Assembly: GCA_037176725.1 (NCBI GenBank)
Contig: JAZBRS010000049.1
Location: 16,634,001-16,698,000, forward strand
Direction of reading: 5' to 3'
Origin: Posidonia oceanica
Lineage: Eukaryota; Streptophyta; Magnoliopsida; Alismatales; Posidoniaceae
Length of the DNA stretch: 64,000 bases
Below are positions 1-10,600 of this stretch, piece after piece (the first letter of the stretch is position 1; each line of letters opens with the position of its first letter). Under the pieces are notes generated by a model. It searched no databases. It was not told where the DNA came from and saw only the letters and a list, made by a program, of their open reading frames with translations. A program made the position numbers and the translations under genes.

Positions 1-49
1 ATCCAATCGCCGCTAAATAGCGAGCCTGATTCCGATCGGGATCGCTACA
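1..49 (+). mobile_element. 3' terminus of a plus-strand Tat/Ogre-type LTR (Z1)
   Basis: The first 49 bases match, in reverse complement, the left ends of the LTRs at 18770 and 30625 (shared words include CGCTAAATAGCGAGCC-like and CCGATCGGGATCGCTACA). The segment ends in CTACA, the terminal bases of this LTR family. No primer binding site follows, so this is a 3' LTR or solo LTR end rather than a 5' LTR. The rest of the element lies left of the window. Confidence 0.75.
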
Positions 50-232
50 CACACCCCTCCATCGCTTGGTTTTCCGGCGATGAGGAGGAGGAGGTGGGTG
101 GAGTAATCCACTCGCCTATCATTGGCACCAAGCATACCACCATGCTTGTGGTCAACCACTCTTGCTTATTAGCAAGCTTGCTTGAAGCTTTGGATACATT
201 TGGCCGCGATTCGTGGCCAGAAGGATGTTCAG

Positions 233-1583
233 TGTGTTGGACGCCCCGTCTGGTGTGTCCAACGTTGGATGCGACAGTAGCCAGCGTCCAATGCCCTGCT
301 TTGTTTGCCTTTGTCCTTGCTTTGCCATTGCTTGTTTCTTCTTGTAAATCCATGTTGCATGCCTTCTTTATGTGTTCTTAGATGTTATACCATGCCTACT
401 TCTCTGTTTGGATCCATGCTTAATCTTTTTTGCATGCTTTAGCTCTGTTTGCTGTCTGCCTGTGTTGGACACCTGGGTGAGCCGCGTCCAACATTGGACG
501 CTGGTTCATCCGGCGTCCAACATCTCTGTTAACTTTGCTTTGCTGCCATGCTTGCACCTTGCCTCTTTTTGATATTTATGCATGATCCATGTATGCTTAG
601 AGATGCCTGGCCCCTATGGCAACCATGCTTAGGTTTGCAAATATCCTCTTAAGTTGCATGCTTTTTTCCTTGGATTTTTATCCTTTATTTCCATGCATGC
701 TCTTGCCCTTTTGCTTATCATGGATTAAATGCTTGGTGAATGCTCCTTTCCTATTCTGGCATGTCTTTAGTAGTTTGCATGCATGTTAGTGGGGTTTAGA
801 GCTGAGCTCCCCCTTAGTGCAGGTGAGTTTGCATGCTGCAGTCATTGGACGCCAGAGACTTCAGCGTCCAACGTTGGACGTTGCTCTCTCCAGCGTCTAA
901 CGGCCCTACTCCTTTGTCTTGTTTCTTTTAGCTTGCATGATGCTCTGATCTTTCTTGTTTACATGATTCCTGCATTTGCATGCATGCTTAGCTTTCCTAG
1001 ATCATATGCTATGTTTTATGCAAGTTCTTGTGTGTTTGTGCCTCCTAGGGCGTTGTACGTTGCTATTCCAGGCGTCCAACATTGGACGCTGGTTCAGCTC
1101 GCATCCAACGTTCTGGTTGTACTTTATGCCTGGCACATGCTGTTGATGGTGAGTTTTTGATTTTCTGTGTGATCCTATGCTTGCTTGCTCAATCTGTGCT
1201 TATCCCCAGTAGTCCTAATGCATGTTCCTAATTTTTAGTTATCATTTGTATGCTTTTTGTCTTGTTTTTCCTCTGGCCTGTGTTGGACACCTGTCTCTCT
1301 GGCGTCTAACGTTGGACGCCATGCCCACGGGCGTCCAACGCCCTACTTGCTTTGATTCTTGATCTTAGCCTGCCCTTCTACTCTGAATCTGCTTCTGTTC
1401 TTCTGTCATGTTAGCCCTGCATGTCATGCACCCATTTAGCTGCATTTCTGCATTTGCATTGCATCCATATAGCTAGAATACATCCTTTTCCAAAAGCTGC
1501 ATGCTGTCTACCCCTAGCCGGTGTTGGACGCCAGCAATGGCAGCGTCCAACGTTGGACGTTGCTGTTACCAGCGTCCAACGCT
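233..1583. repeat. Six dispersed twin-hairpin modules built on GTTGGACGC/GCGTCCAAC
   Basis: Modules of about 60 bp lie near 233-298, 465-523, 843-905, 1050-1113, 1279-1344 and 1522-1583. Each has a left arm GTTGGACgc, a central palindrome close to GCGTCCAACGTTGGACGC, and a right arm GCGTCCAAC. This makes two back-to-back stem-loops with loops of about 9-13 nt. In the last module the arms are 1523-1531 with 1543-1551, and 1552-1559 with 1573-1580, all perfectly paired. In the fifth, 1311-1320 pairs with 1330-1339 over 10 bp. Loops differ between modules while stems are kept. Confidence 0.85.
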
Positions 1584-1689
1584 TGCAGTTGGCTAGATTT
1601 GATTTTTAAAACGCTGATTTGATTTCGTTTGCTGTTTTCCGCATTTTATTGCTTCTTATACCTACTGCCACCCCCATGCATGCTGCCCA

Positions 1690-1870
1690 ATCCCTGTTTT
1701 GGCTTTGTACCTCGCTTTGCATCGTTTTCTGTGCCTTTGCATTGTTTTCCGCGCCCCTGCATTGTTTTCCGCTCCTTTGCATTGTTTCCCGCACCTTTGC
1801 ATTGTTTTCCGCACTTTCGCCTCGTTTTCCACGCTTTTGCACTGTTTTCCGCGCCTGCTTTGGTTTATAT
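1690..1870 (+). repeat. Minisatellite, GTTTTCCGC-type units of about 15-30 bp
   Basis: Units resembling GCATTGTTTTCCGC repeat with small changes across this stretch. They occupy the same LTR position as the CACCGTTTTGCGTGCC arrays of the other copies, about 100 bp before the GTTCTCACGA block. Overlapping frames on both strands stay open here only because of the repeat. Confidence 0.75.
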
Positions 1871-2138
1871 CTTGCATGTCGTTTGCATTGCCTGGTTTTG
1901 CCCGCAGCTTTGTTTTATCGCTAGCATCTGCATTAGGGCTGTAATGCTTACAGCCTAGGAGTTCTCACGAACCAGGATTCGTCCAGTTCGGAACACTAGC
2001 AGTGCTGCTGAGCACATAGATAGCACGTTTATTTCCCATACATAGCAGGTAGACATTCATTGCATTTAGGCATTAGGCTAGCACTTCCTTGCATTAGCGC
2101 GCGAGATTGCCTAAGAAAGACCGACTCTCGGATGTATC

Positions 2139-2160
2139 GGGGGTACCTAACACCTTCCCC
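2139..2160 (+). other. Conserved U5 hairpin, Z2 copy
   Basis: GGGG..CCTAA..CCCC stem-loop inside the most conserved LTR block. In this copy the inner GTG arm reads GTA, which weakens one pair. Confidence 0.6.
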
Positions 2161-2506
2161 GTGCGTAACAGGAGTCCTTACCCTTTCTCTTGGCCCGCAT
2201 TGTCCTTTCCTTTATACTAGGCATGAGTCATAGCATAGCATCACATCGCATTGCATCCCTTTGCCCCCTCTTTGCATCTGGTTTTGCATGTCTTTTCATG
2301 CTTTACCCTCGATTTTCTCTGTCTCCCAATTCAATAGACCTGGTGGCGACTCCGATTTGCCTTATCATTTCTTTTTTCTTCTTTTGCCAGCGTTTCCGAG
2401 TCAAGTTTCTTCCCTCAGATCCCACCGCATATAGTGAGCCTATTTTGATCAGTGCACGCGAGCTTTAGCATCGTGCATGGACGATCAGAATTACAGGATT
2501 ACTACA

Positions 2507-2803
2507 GGGTCGTTGTAAGCTGGATTCCCTGCTTATAACGTTGAACGTTGGTTTTCCAGCGTCTAACATTGGCCGCTAGTTTTCCAGCGTCTAACATGGA
2601 AGCCCAATGCCAGCCACAAACTTTCTTTATTTGGCCTAATACGAAATCTATTTTTTTGCCATCTTTAGACTCTGTTGACCAGTCAAGGCAATTAACACCA
2701 GTTTAATGACACTTAATCAAGTTTTAATTGGAGAATATTCCTTTATCTAGGCAACTGTACCTCGGAGGTCGTTACATGCTAGGATTCCAACTTATAACGT
2801 TAT
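2507..2803. other. Intervening segment with an imperfect direct repeat at its two ends
   Basis: No gene is visible. The segment starts at the Z2 LTR end with GGTCGTTGTAAGCTGG and finishes with a similar stretch from 2767 (GGTCGTTACATGCTAGG), both running into TTATAACGTT; the two are about 80% alike over roughly 36 bases by eye. The middle holds two more GCGTCTAAC-type words (about 2540-2600), so it may be part of another Z2-family copy. Confidence 0.5.
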
Positions 2804-3129
2804 TGTGACCGTTCACCGCCCCAGCCACGGCGGCCCTCGCACCGCTGCCAAAGCTCGCGATGCGATCGTGCCGTGAAGGAGGGGAGAAGTCGCGGTCAGC
2901 GGTGAATCTGGGGTGGAAACTCAACTCAAAAAACACTGGAAAATCAGCGAAAAACGCAAAGGAAAATGGAGTCGCCACCTAATCTATTAAAATGGGAAGA
3001 CTAGGAAAACCAATAGGAAACATGCGAGAAAAATTCAAGCAATGCGTAAAACATGCCAATCCGGTCCAAATGAATATGACACAAGGTCAATGCAACCTAG
3101 AGAAAGGGTAAGGACTCCTGTTACGTGCA

Positions 3130-3150
3130 GGGAAGGTGTTAGGCACCCCC
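3130..3150 (-). other. Conserved U5 hairpin, A copy
   Basis: Same hairpin as in the other LTRs, with one G of the outer arm changed to A (AGGG instead of GGGG on the plus strand). It sits in a block of about 80 bases that is the best conserved piece shared with B-E. Confidence 0.6.
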
Positions 3151-3440
3151 GACACGCCCGAGGAATCGGTCTTTCTTGGCTTTTCCGCTCTTGTGTGGCA
3201 AATGTTGGTAGATTAGTGCCAGTTTATTTTCGCCCAGAGGCGGTATACAAGATGCAATTATAAAACATGCAAGTTTAGCAAACCATGCTTGAAAACGATC
3301 GATTAAAATCAAAGCGTCGTAAAAGTGTGATAAACAGCATAGGGGGATAAAACAGATGCCAAGAGTATCGAAAACAGCAAGCGAAAAGCGATGGCAAGGT
3401 GGCTGAACACATTGTCTGGATCAGGGCATGAGTCGCCGAC

Positions 3441-3486
3441 ATCTCAGGCGGCTGGGCTGGTCGCCGGTCGGGTAGGCGCCTGAGAT
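3441..3486. repeat. Inverted repeat in the A LTR
   Basis: ATCTCAGGCG at 3441-3450 pairs perfectly with CGCCTGAGAT at 3477-3486 across a 26-nt loop. Confidence 0.7.
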
Positions 3487-3737
3487 AGAGACTCTGCTCC
3501 CCACACAGTAGCATTCATGGCCACGAAAGGGGCGCAAAAGCGATGCAATGTTGAAAACCAGGACATGAGAATCACAGGCTACATGCTTAACAACAAGATC
3601 GGTGCAGAATCAAGTCATGCAAACAAAATGGCAAAGCGGCAAATGGGTGGCTCGCTCACCAATGGAACAGCAGGTCGGGTCGCCGCTGTGAGCAGCAACC
3701 AAACCAGTCGCCACATCAAGCGGCTCCAAGACTAATT

Positions 3738-3981
3738 GTCGCTAAAACAAGCGACACTGCCATGCTCAAAGATCCCAAGCAGTGGCCTTCATCGCTAGAA
3801 ACGAGGCAGATAAACGATGCGAAAATTCAATCCAAGCATACAGGTTTGAAGCCAATACATTCAAGAACAAGAGCATGCAATCAGATCAAAAAAAGACTGA
3901 GTGGGTCACGAGATATTACGGCCTCAAGTTGGCTGGAGGGCTGACTGGAGTTGCAGCCGAGTCGCCGGTCAAGCCGGCGAC
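3738..3981. repeat. Two GTCGC-type stem-loops in the A LTR
   Basis: TGTCGCT pairs with AGCGACA (about 3738-3757, loop AAAACA). GTCGCCGG (3961-3968) pairs with CCGGCGAC (3974-3981, loop TCAAG). Both are perfect and share the GTCGC core with the hairpins at 5269-5322. Confidence 0.7.
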
Positions 3982-5268
3982 ATACCTACAACTTTGGTAG
4001 CTCAAACAGCCATCTTCTTGGCCAAGCCAGGGACCCAGATTAAGGCAAAATGGCAATTAAAATACATGAAGCTGCAGAGCATACATCCAAGAACAGAAGC
4101 ATACAATAATCAAGCAAAATAGGACTCTGAGTCGACCTGTGCAGCGACTTGAAGTCGGGCCGGCAGGCAAGAACAGTTGCAGGTCAGTCGCCGGCTATGC
4201 CGGTGGCTGGCCTGGCAGTCTGATCATCGGACTTCAATGGTAGAATTTACCGCCTAGGCGAAGCCTAAAATGCCGGAAGGGATCGGGGAAGTACGACGGC
4301 GTTCCCACAAATCCAACCACACCCTCGATGTGGAAAATGGTGGTCCAAGGTGGTCCACCCACCTACTCCACATGTCGTCACTGGAGCTCGCCGCACTCCA
4401 GCTATAGAGGCAGCCAAAGGCACGTAAAGCCAGCTGAGAAGCTTCGTGGCGTGGAGGAGAGTGCAAGGGAGCATTTACAGGCTAAAGAGGGAGGCTCGAG
4501 CCTCCTTCCCGCCACCGCCGGTGGCTCGCCGATGTTGCCGTGCGTCATCGGCCGTTAAGGTGGCCGAGAGCACTATCATGCAAAGTGAAAGCGTAGGAAG
4601 GAAGGGGAGGTGTCCGGGAAGCTTCCCGGACCCTCAAACATGCATGGTGTAGAGGTCCTACCTCTGTGTGCTCAAGCCGGCGTGACGGTCAACGCCGGAG
4701 ATGGTCACCGGAGTTGGGGAAGAAGGCTTCGGTAGAGCTCGAAGGAGGCTCTGGAATACTCAAAGTCACTTGGGAAGGCTCTGGGATGCTCACTGGATCG
4801 CTCTAGAGGAGAATTGGGGAGTTAGGAGCATGTGAAGGATGTGTGAGCTCTCTCGAAAAGTCCAGCGATGATGTGCGATGGTGGGTTCTCGTGCAAATGC
4901 GGGGTTTTGTTCGTTGAGCGGCTCTGGGTGCGAGGAATGGATGGCACAGTGAGGGGTTATGAGGGCGGATCTCATGGGCCGAGGAAATGGTGAAGAGGCA
5001 GAAGTCAAAGCTGGCCGTTGGTGTGGACGCCGAGGTGGCTAGGTGGGCGGCCGGTGAGGTTGGCATGGTCAACGAGGAGAGGGCTTATGAGAGCGGGGAA
5101 ACCGGCGACCGGGCATGTCGAGTAAGTGGGTTTATCGTTTTGTCGGTGTAGCACATGAGTGCGGACAAAACAGGAGGTGAGAGACGGCCGGCGATGTCCA
5201 CGTGGGATGGGTTCAAACGGCGGTTTGAGTTGCAGGCCAATCGCTCGGTGCATTGGCGCCAAACTTAG

Positions 5269-5322
5269 TCGCCACTAAGAGTGGCGACAAGCCTTAGTCG
5301 CCCCTGCAAAGGGCGACTAACC
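5269..5322. repeat. Two adjacent stem-loops with differing, fully paired arms
   Basis: GTCGCCAC/GTGGCGAC with a 5-nt loop is followed at once by AGTCGCCC/GGGCGACT with a 7-nt loop. The stem tops differ (AC with GT versus CC with GG), yet both remain perfectly paired. Confidence 0.75.
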
Positions 5323-5509
5323 GTGCAGCTCAGTGGGCTGGGCTTCTATTGGACTTAGGGTTGGCTTGGGTGTTGGGTAGGTTTTGGGTTAAGTTGTGAA
5401 AGTAGGATGGTTTGTCTTGGGTTGGTTTTGGGTGGATCTTGGAACAAGATTCATCGAGCCATCTTCCGAGCAAACTTCCAAAGATTCTCCAACTAAAAGG
5501 TCTGTCAAA

Positions 5510-5589
5510 ATGGGGTGTCTACAGATGCCCCTCCCTGAACGAGGTCAAGGGAACCGAGGCTGCTGCTCAGGGTAGACAAGACACCCCAT
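5510..5589 (-). promoter_or_regulatory. Polypurine tract and flanking inverted repeat of element A
   Basis: The sense-strand tract AGGGAGGGGCATC (5524-5536) directly precedes the LTR start at 5523. Plus-strand ATGGGGTGTC at 5510-5519 pairs with GACACCCCAT at 5580-5589. The adjoining CTAC pairs with GTAG, where the other copies have CAAC with GTTG. The tract would prime plus-strand DNA synthesis. Confidence 0.8.
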
Positions 5590-6231
5590 CCGACACTGGC
5601 AAGAGCACAGACGATGTTGGCGTTAGTCACTCATTCGGCAGATGTACCGAAAATCATGACCCGCTACCGAATGCAGATGTATGAAGATGCAGGTGCATGA
5701 TGCAATGCTGATGCATGATGCAAAAACTGCACTGATGCTTGTTGCACTGAACTCCACTGATGGAGGCGCGGGCGATGCATGCTGTTATGATGCGAGAAAA
5801 CATGCAATGGTAGTGTGTAGGTGATGCTGATGCTGCTATCTAGCACGTGATGTTGGTACTGTTACCTAACATGCAATGCTGATGCAATGAATTATGAGTT
5901 GATGAACTCATCACCGGATAGTTTGGGTTATTGGCTCAAGGAGTTGACGGACTCGCCACCGGATAGTTTGGGTTATCAGCCCAAGGGAAGACGCCTAACA
6001 TGGTGACGGATGTCATCCGGGTAGCTAGGACTACTAAACCAAAAAAGATACCAAGGGCAGCAAAATAAGATGCCCCTAGTATCAGGAGGATGATGCCAGG
6101 GGACAGCCAAAGTGCCCTTGGCATCGAAAGAAGAGTTAGACAACTATGACGGGTGTCAACCGAGCAGTTAGGACTGCCAGCCAAGAGCAGACATTTTGAC
6201 AGGCGTCAATCGGGCAGTTAGGGCTGCCAGC
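5537..6231 (-). mobile_element. Element A internal remnant: 3' UTR cut by element B
   Basis: After the polypurine tract lies the conserved 3' UTR start (the same GTGAG..TTATTCGGC motif as B-D), then a GATGCA-rich stretch (about 5680-5890), then short stem-loops: GATA/TATC near 5965, TGAC/GTCA with GTAG/CTAC near 6003-6035, TGAC/GTCA with GCAG/CTGC near 6149-6180, and TGAC (6197-6200)/GTCA (6205-6208) with GGCAG (6213-6217)/CTGCC (6224-6228). It stops abruptly at the B LTR end. No coding sequence of A is in the window; it should lie to the right of the whole nest. Confidence 0.7.
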
Positions 6232-6605
6232 TGTAGTAATCCCGGTGTTCAGATCGTCCATGCACATTGCCAAAGCTCGTGTGCACCGATCAGAATCAGG
6301 TTCACTATTAGCGGCAATGTCCAAGAAGGAAGACTTAACTCGAAAACATTTAAAAAAGGAAAAAAGAGGGAAGAAAAGAAGGAGATAAGACAAAATCGGA
6401 GTCGCCACCAAGTCTATTAGATCGGGAGACAAGGAAAACCGGGGAAATGCATGAATAATCACGCAAAACCAAGCAAAAGATGCAATGCAAGGCAATGCAG
6501 AAGAAATGAGATGCAAATGAATGCAAATGATGTGACTCGTGCCTAGGACAAGGGCGATATGGTCATTGCGGGCCAAGAGAGAGGGCAAGGACTCCTGTTA
6601 CGTGC

Positions 6606-6627
6606 GGGGAAGGTGTTAGGCACCCCC
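6606..6627 (-). other. Conserved U5 hairpin, B copy
   Basis: Plus strand GGGG-AAG-GTG-TTAGG-CAC-CCCC folds as GGGG/CCCC plus GTG/CAC around the loop. In the sense RNA it lies about 375 nt before the LTR 3' end. Confidence 0.7.
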
Positions 6628-6899
6628 GACATGCCCGAGAATCGGTCTTTCTAGGCTTACGCTCGCATACGCAGGGAAATGCAGACTTTGAATGCCTAAG
6701 TGCCAATGAATGCCTATCTGGATGTTCAAAGGTGTGCTCTAAGTGAGGGAAAGCAATGCAAGAAAGTAAACGTGCAATCTAAGCGCTCAGCAACGCTGTC
6801 TGTGTTCCGAACCGGGCTAAACCTGGCTCGTGAGAACTCCAGGCAGTAAGCATCACCGCCCTATATGCAAATGCAGGCGATAAAACAAAACAGTGGTGA

Positions 6900-7640
6900 A
6901 AACAGGCAATGCGGGCGTCATGCAAGAGAAAACAACGCAAAACACGCAAAACGGTGCGAGAAACGAAGCAAGAACGCAAAACGATGCGAGAGACGAAGTC
7001 GATACGCAAAACGATGTGAGAAATGAAGCAAGAGTGTAAAACTGTGTGAGAAACAAGACAAAGACATAAAACAGCGCGAAAAACAAAGTCGGCATGCGGA
7101 ACGGTGCGAAAAACAAGCGAGGTACGCAAAACGGTGTAAGAAACGGGTGGGGCACGCAAAACGATGCAAGAGACAGGCGAGGCACGCAAAACAATGCAAG
7201 AAAACGAAACAGCACGCAAAACGGTGCAAGAAAACAAGGCGGCACGCAAAACAGTGCGAGAAAAACAAAACGGCACGCAAAACGGTGCAGGAAAGCAAAA
7301 CGGCACGCAAAACGGTTCCAGAAACAAAGCGGCACGCAAAACGGTGCGAGAAAACGAAGCAGCACACAAAACATTGCAACGGAACAAAGCGGCATGCAAA
7401 ACGGTGCGAGAAAACGAAGCGGCACGCAAAACGGTGCAAGGAAACAAGGCTGCACGCAAAACGGTGCGAGAAAACAGAGCGGCACGCAAAACGGTGCGAG
7501 AAAACAGAGCGGCGCGAGAAAACGAAGCGGCACGCAAAACGGTGCGAGAAAACAGAGCGGCACGCAAAACGGTGTGAGAAAACAAAGCGGCACGCAAAAC
7601 GGTGCGAGGAACAGGGCGAAAAAGAGCACGCGAAAACCAT
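6900..7640 (-). repeat. LTR minisatellite, about 30-bp units with GCACGCAAAACGGTGC core
   Basis: About two dozen units of roughly 29-32 bp run with few interruptions; the core GGCACGCAAAACGGTGC alternates with AGAAAACRAAG. Degeneration increases towards 6930. The same array in opposite orientation is at 56560-57720 in E. The unit has a weak GCAC/GTGC pairing. Confidence 0.85.
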
Positions 7641-10600
7641 GCAATGCGGATGATATGCAAAAGATGCTGCCGAAGTTCAAGAGGACTTACCTTGGAAACC
7701 TGAAACCTGATCTGAAATCTGATTGGTCCATGCTGAAGAGCGCTCCGCCGGGGTCGTCCTGGCAGCTTACTTGAGAAGATCCAACGGCCGGATCTGAAGA
7801 TATCTAGACTTCAAGGCAGGAGGCCAGAACAGGGGAGAAGATAAGATCTAAGTGTAAAAGGGACCTAAGGGGTGTGCAAAACAGGTCCTCCCATATTCAG
7901 GGGAGCTAGACGTACTTAAGTGTGTGCAAGGGATGCCGGATGCAAGGATGCAATGCGTGCGGAATGCAAGAAGAGACTTAGGGATGACTTTTTAGAAAAA
8001 AGGGGACTTATATGCAAGTTTGAAAAAGATGGGGGTTTGAATGCAATTTTACAGAGTGCAGGGTTCAAAATGCAAATTTTCACGGTGGCCATGCATCAGG
8101 ACAGGCTTTGAAATTGGATGGTAAGTCGACATGCAATTTTGAAATCAACAGGGTTTAAAATGCAAATTTTCCAGCAAAACAGGGGTCTGAGTGGTCTGGA
8201 ATGCAAATAGGGGCCTATATGTAATTTTTCAAACATGCAAGGGGCAAAAATGCAATTTTATAAGCAAACTATGCATTTAAACACATACTGTGAGCATTCA
8301 GAGGACCTATATGCAATTTTCAAATCATGCAGGGTAAAAAGTGCAATTTTATAAGCAAAATATGCATTTAAATGACCAACAGAGGACCTAAATGCAATTT
8401 GTAGATCATGTAGGGTCAAAAATGCAATTTTATAAGCAAACTATGCATTTAAATGCATGCTGTGCATCATGAAGGACCTATATGCAAAAATCAGATACTG
8501 TGAGGGAAGACAATGCAATGCAGTAAGAAAAATAGATAAATAAAACCTAAGTTAACAGATCAGAGGATTAAGTTGCAAATCAGAAAACTAATAAGGACTA
8601 GAAATGCAATACATCAAGGTAAAATATGTGCATTTAAATCAGATTAACTACTGAAGGACTAACATGCAATTAACTGTTTGTTTGGATTTTTCATGCAATT
8701 TTATAAGATTAACACGAAATTAAATGAATTTTAAACAGAGGCAGGACCTGAATGTAATAAACTAAAAACTGAAACCGAAAATGCAATTTAGCAACAAAAT
8801 ATCTTAGTAAATGGAAAATAAATGCACGGTAATTCTACAGACCGACGGCCACTGTAGTAGTTGCTACCAGCGGCCGTCGAGGGAGGAGGAGGAGCGTCGG
8901 AGGCGTGCTGACTGGCAGGCGATGCTCTCCGGAGGTAGGCGGAGACCTGGGTGGCGTCGGCGGCTCGTGACACTGTCAGTAGATGGCCGGAGAAGACAAC
9001 GGAGCCCGCAGGACTGCTCGGAGGGAGACCGGACGAAAACAGCGACGAGAGATCGATCTGAAGGCATCGGCGTGTTCCTGGAGTCTGTGCGGTCCTCAGG
9101 CGACGCTCGGAAGTGAGTTCTGCTGGCTGGTGCGACGGGACAGAGGCGGAGCTCGCCGGAGAAGAAAGGAGACGACGGCGTTGACTATCCGTGACAAGGA
9201 CCAGAAACCTACTCTAAGGGGCTAGGAAGCATGCAGGAGAGAAAACTAAGCTAAGGGAAGAGAGGGGTACCTGTTCTAGTGTCCGGATCGTTCCCCCGAC
9301 GTCGGCTGTCTCAGCAGAGGACGGCGAGGTTGGACTGGCAGCTGCGGGCGTTTCCAGTGGCTTGCGAAGGCTTGGATCCACTCCACGCGTCGCTCCAGAG
9401 CTCGCTGGATGATCGGATGTAGGTTCTGCAGACTGGCGCGAGAAATGGGTGTTTTGGGTTCACAGAGGCTGCCGAATGTGGGGGGAGGTGTCTGCTGCTC
9501 TTCGGACCGATTGGAGGGTACCGGCGAGCTTCTGGATTAAGGGTGAAGGGTTCTGGATGTTAGGAATGGGCAATGGAGGCTTGGAGAAGGAGATTGCAGC
9601 TGGGTGGATTTCTGGACAGAAGATGGGTTAAGTGTTTGCTGTGGATGATATGGTCTGTGGTGGTGATGAAGGCTGAAGGCTTGATGTTTTGAGAAGGTGG
9701 TGTTCCAGTGAGTTACTGGCCGGAGTTTGGGGAGGTTTAGTGTGCTGTGGTGCGGGGAATTCTGGAGTGGAGGGTGTTGGGTTCTGTGGGTGTTTTCAGA
9801 GAGGTACCGGGTGACTTCTGGACTGGTTTCGGCTGTGGGATGAAGGGAAGGAATGCTGGAGGTTTGGGTGAGATTGGGGAGCGAATTGGGAGTGATTTTG
9901 GAAGGTGTTTGGGGTCTGGTTTCCGTCGGACCAAAGGGGAGGAAATTCTGGTTTTCTCCGGAGGAACTGGGGAGGATTCTCTCTACTCTCTCAGGCTGGG
10001 GGAGTGCAAGGAAAAAAGTCGTGTTCTGGGTGAATCAAAAGTGGAGTTTTGGATGGTCTGGGTGCTGGCTCTTGATCCTCTTCCACTGCCGGATCTTTGG
10101 TTGCCATTAATGGCTCGAAGAGGGCGTGGCAGAGGGCTTGGCAGGTGCACGGGCAGAGAGCGGCGCACGCCGGTCCGGCCTGAGCAAGAGGCGTGCAAGG
10201 CGCAAGGACGGTCAGGCCTGGCGTCGTGCTGTCGGCAGCAGAAGCAGGTTGCAGAAGGAGAAAAAGCAAACAGAGAAGGCGGGAGAAGAAGAAGGAAGGA
10301 GGAGAAGGGGTGGAAGCGGCCGTGGGCCGGGCCTGTGCGGGAAAAGAAAAAAAGAAAGGGAGGAGGAAAGGGCTAGTGGGCTGGACCAAAGAGAAAAGGA
10401 AAAAAAGAAAGGAAGGGAAGAAAGAAAGGAGGGAGAGAAAGGAGAAAAATAAATTAAAAAGAAAAAAATAATAAGATAAAATACAATAAAAATGGGAAAG
10501 GTTTTTTAGAGTGGTTGTGTTTTAAGTTGGAACTTTGATTAAGTTTTTAATAACTGTTTTCGATTAGTTAATTAGGTTTGAAGGGATTTAGTTTTGATTA

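Larger units (their letters stand above)
50..2506 (+). mobile_element. LTR fragment of a related plus-strand element (Z2)
   Basis: The right end (about 1950-2506) is collinear with the last 600 bases of the E LTR: the GTTCTCACGA block, the conserved U5 hairpin at 2139-2160, a TGGCGACTCC word near 2342, and the terminal ATTACTACA ending at 2506. No PBS follows, so this is a 3' LTR or solo LTR end. The upstream 1.9 kb does not resemble the B-E LTRs. It holds GTTGGACGC twin hairpins and a short run of the GTTTTCCGC-type minisatellite. The left end appears cut by the Z1 insertion at 49/50. No coding region is supported; short open frames here follow repeat periodicity. Confidence 0.7.
2804..5523 (-). 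mobile_element. 3' LTR of element A (divergent subfamily)
   Basis: On the minus strand the LTR begins with TGTAGACACCCC (right end, 5523) next to a polypurine tract. It contains the conserved U5 block (about 3105-3185) and the GGAGTCGCCACC word near 2968. It is only about 2.7 kb and shares little else with B-E. The left boundary is uncertain: a TG lies at 2804, but the last 170 bases resemble the middle of the C and D LTRs (around 19850-19980) rather than their termini. The LTR is rich in GTCGCC/GGCGAC stem-loops. No coding region is supported. Confidence 0.65.
2804..6231 (-). mobile_element. Element A, visible part (3' LTR plus 3' UTR)
   Basis: Oldest member of the nest. Only the LTR and about 0.7 kb of internal sequence are left of the B insertion; the rest should be displaced to the far right. 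Its LTR differs from B-E but its 3' UTR start, polypurine tract and U5 block are shared. Confidence 0.65.

Noticed and set aside
2139..2160. Rho-independent bacterial terminator (GC hairpin)
   Set aside because: The hairpin is inside a conserved plant LTR block and lacks a T tract; bacterial termination is not relevant here.
6779..7680. Long overlapping open frames on both strands (up to 293 codons)
   Set aside because: They coincide exactly with the LTR minisatellite; translations are repeats of the same short peptide in every frame and have no independent support.
8811..10390. GC-rich possible host exon or CpG-island gene in the B LTR
   Set aside because: The same GC-rich section is at the same LTR position in C, D and E and shows no conserved frame, so it is LTR sequence.
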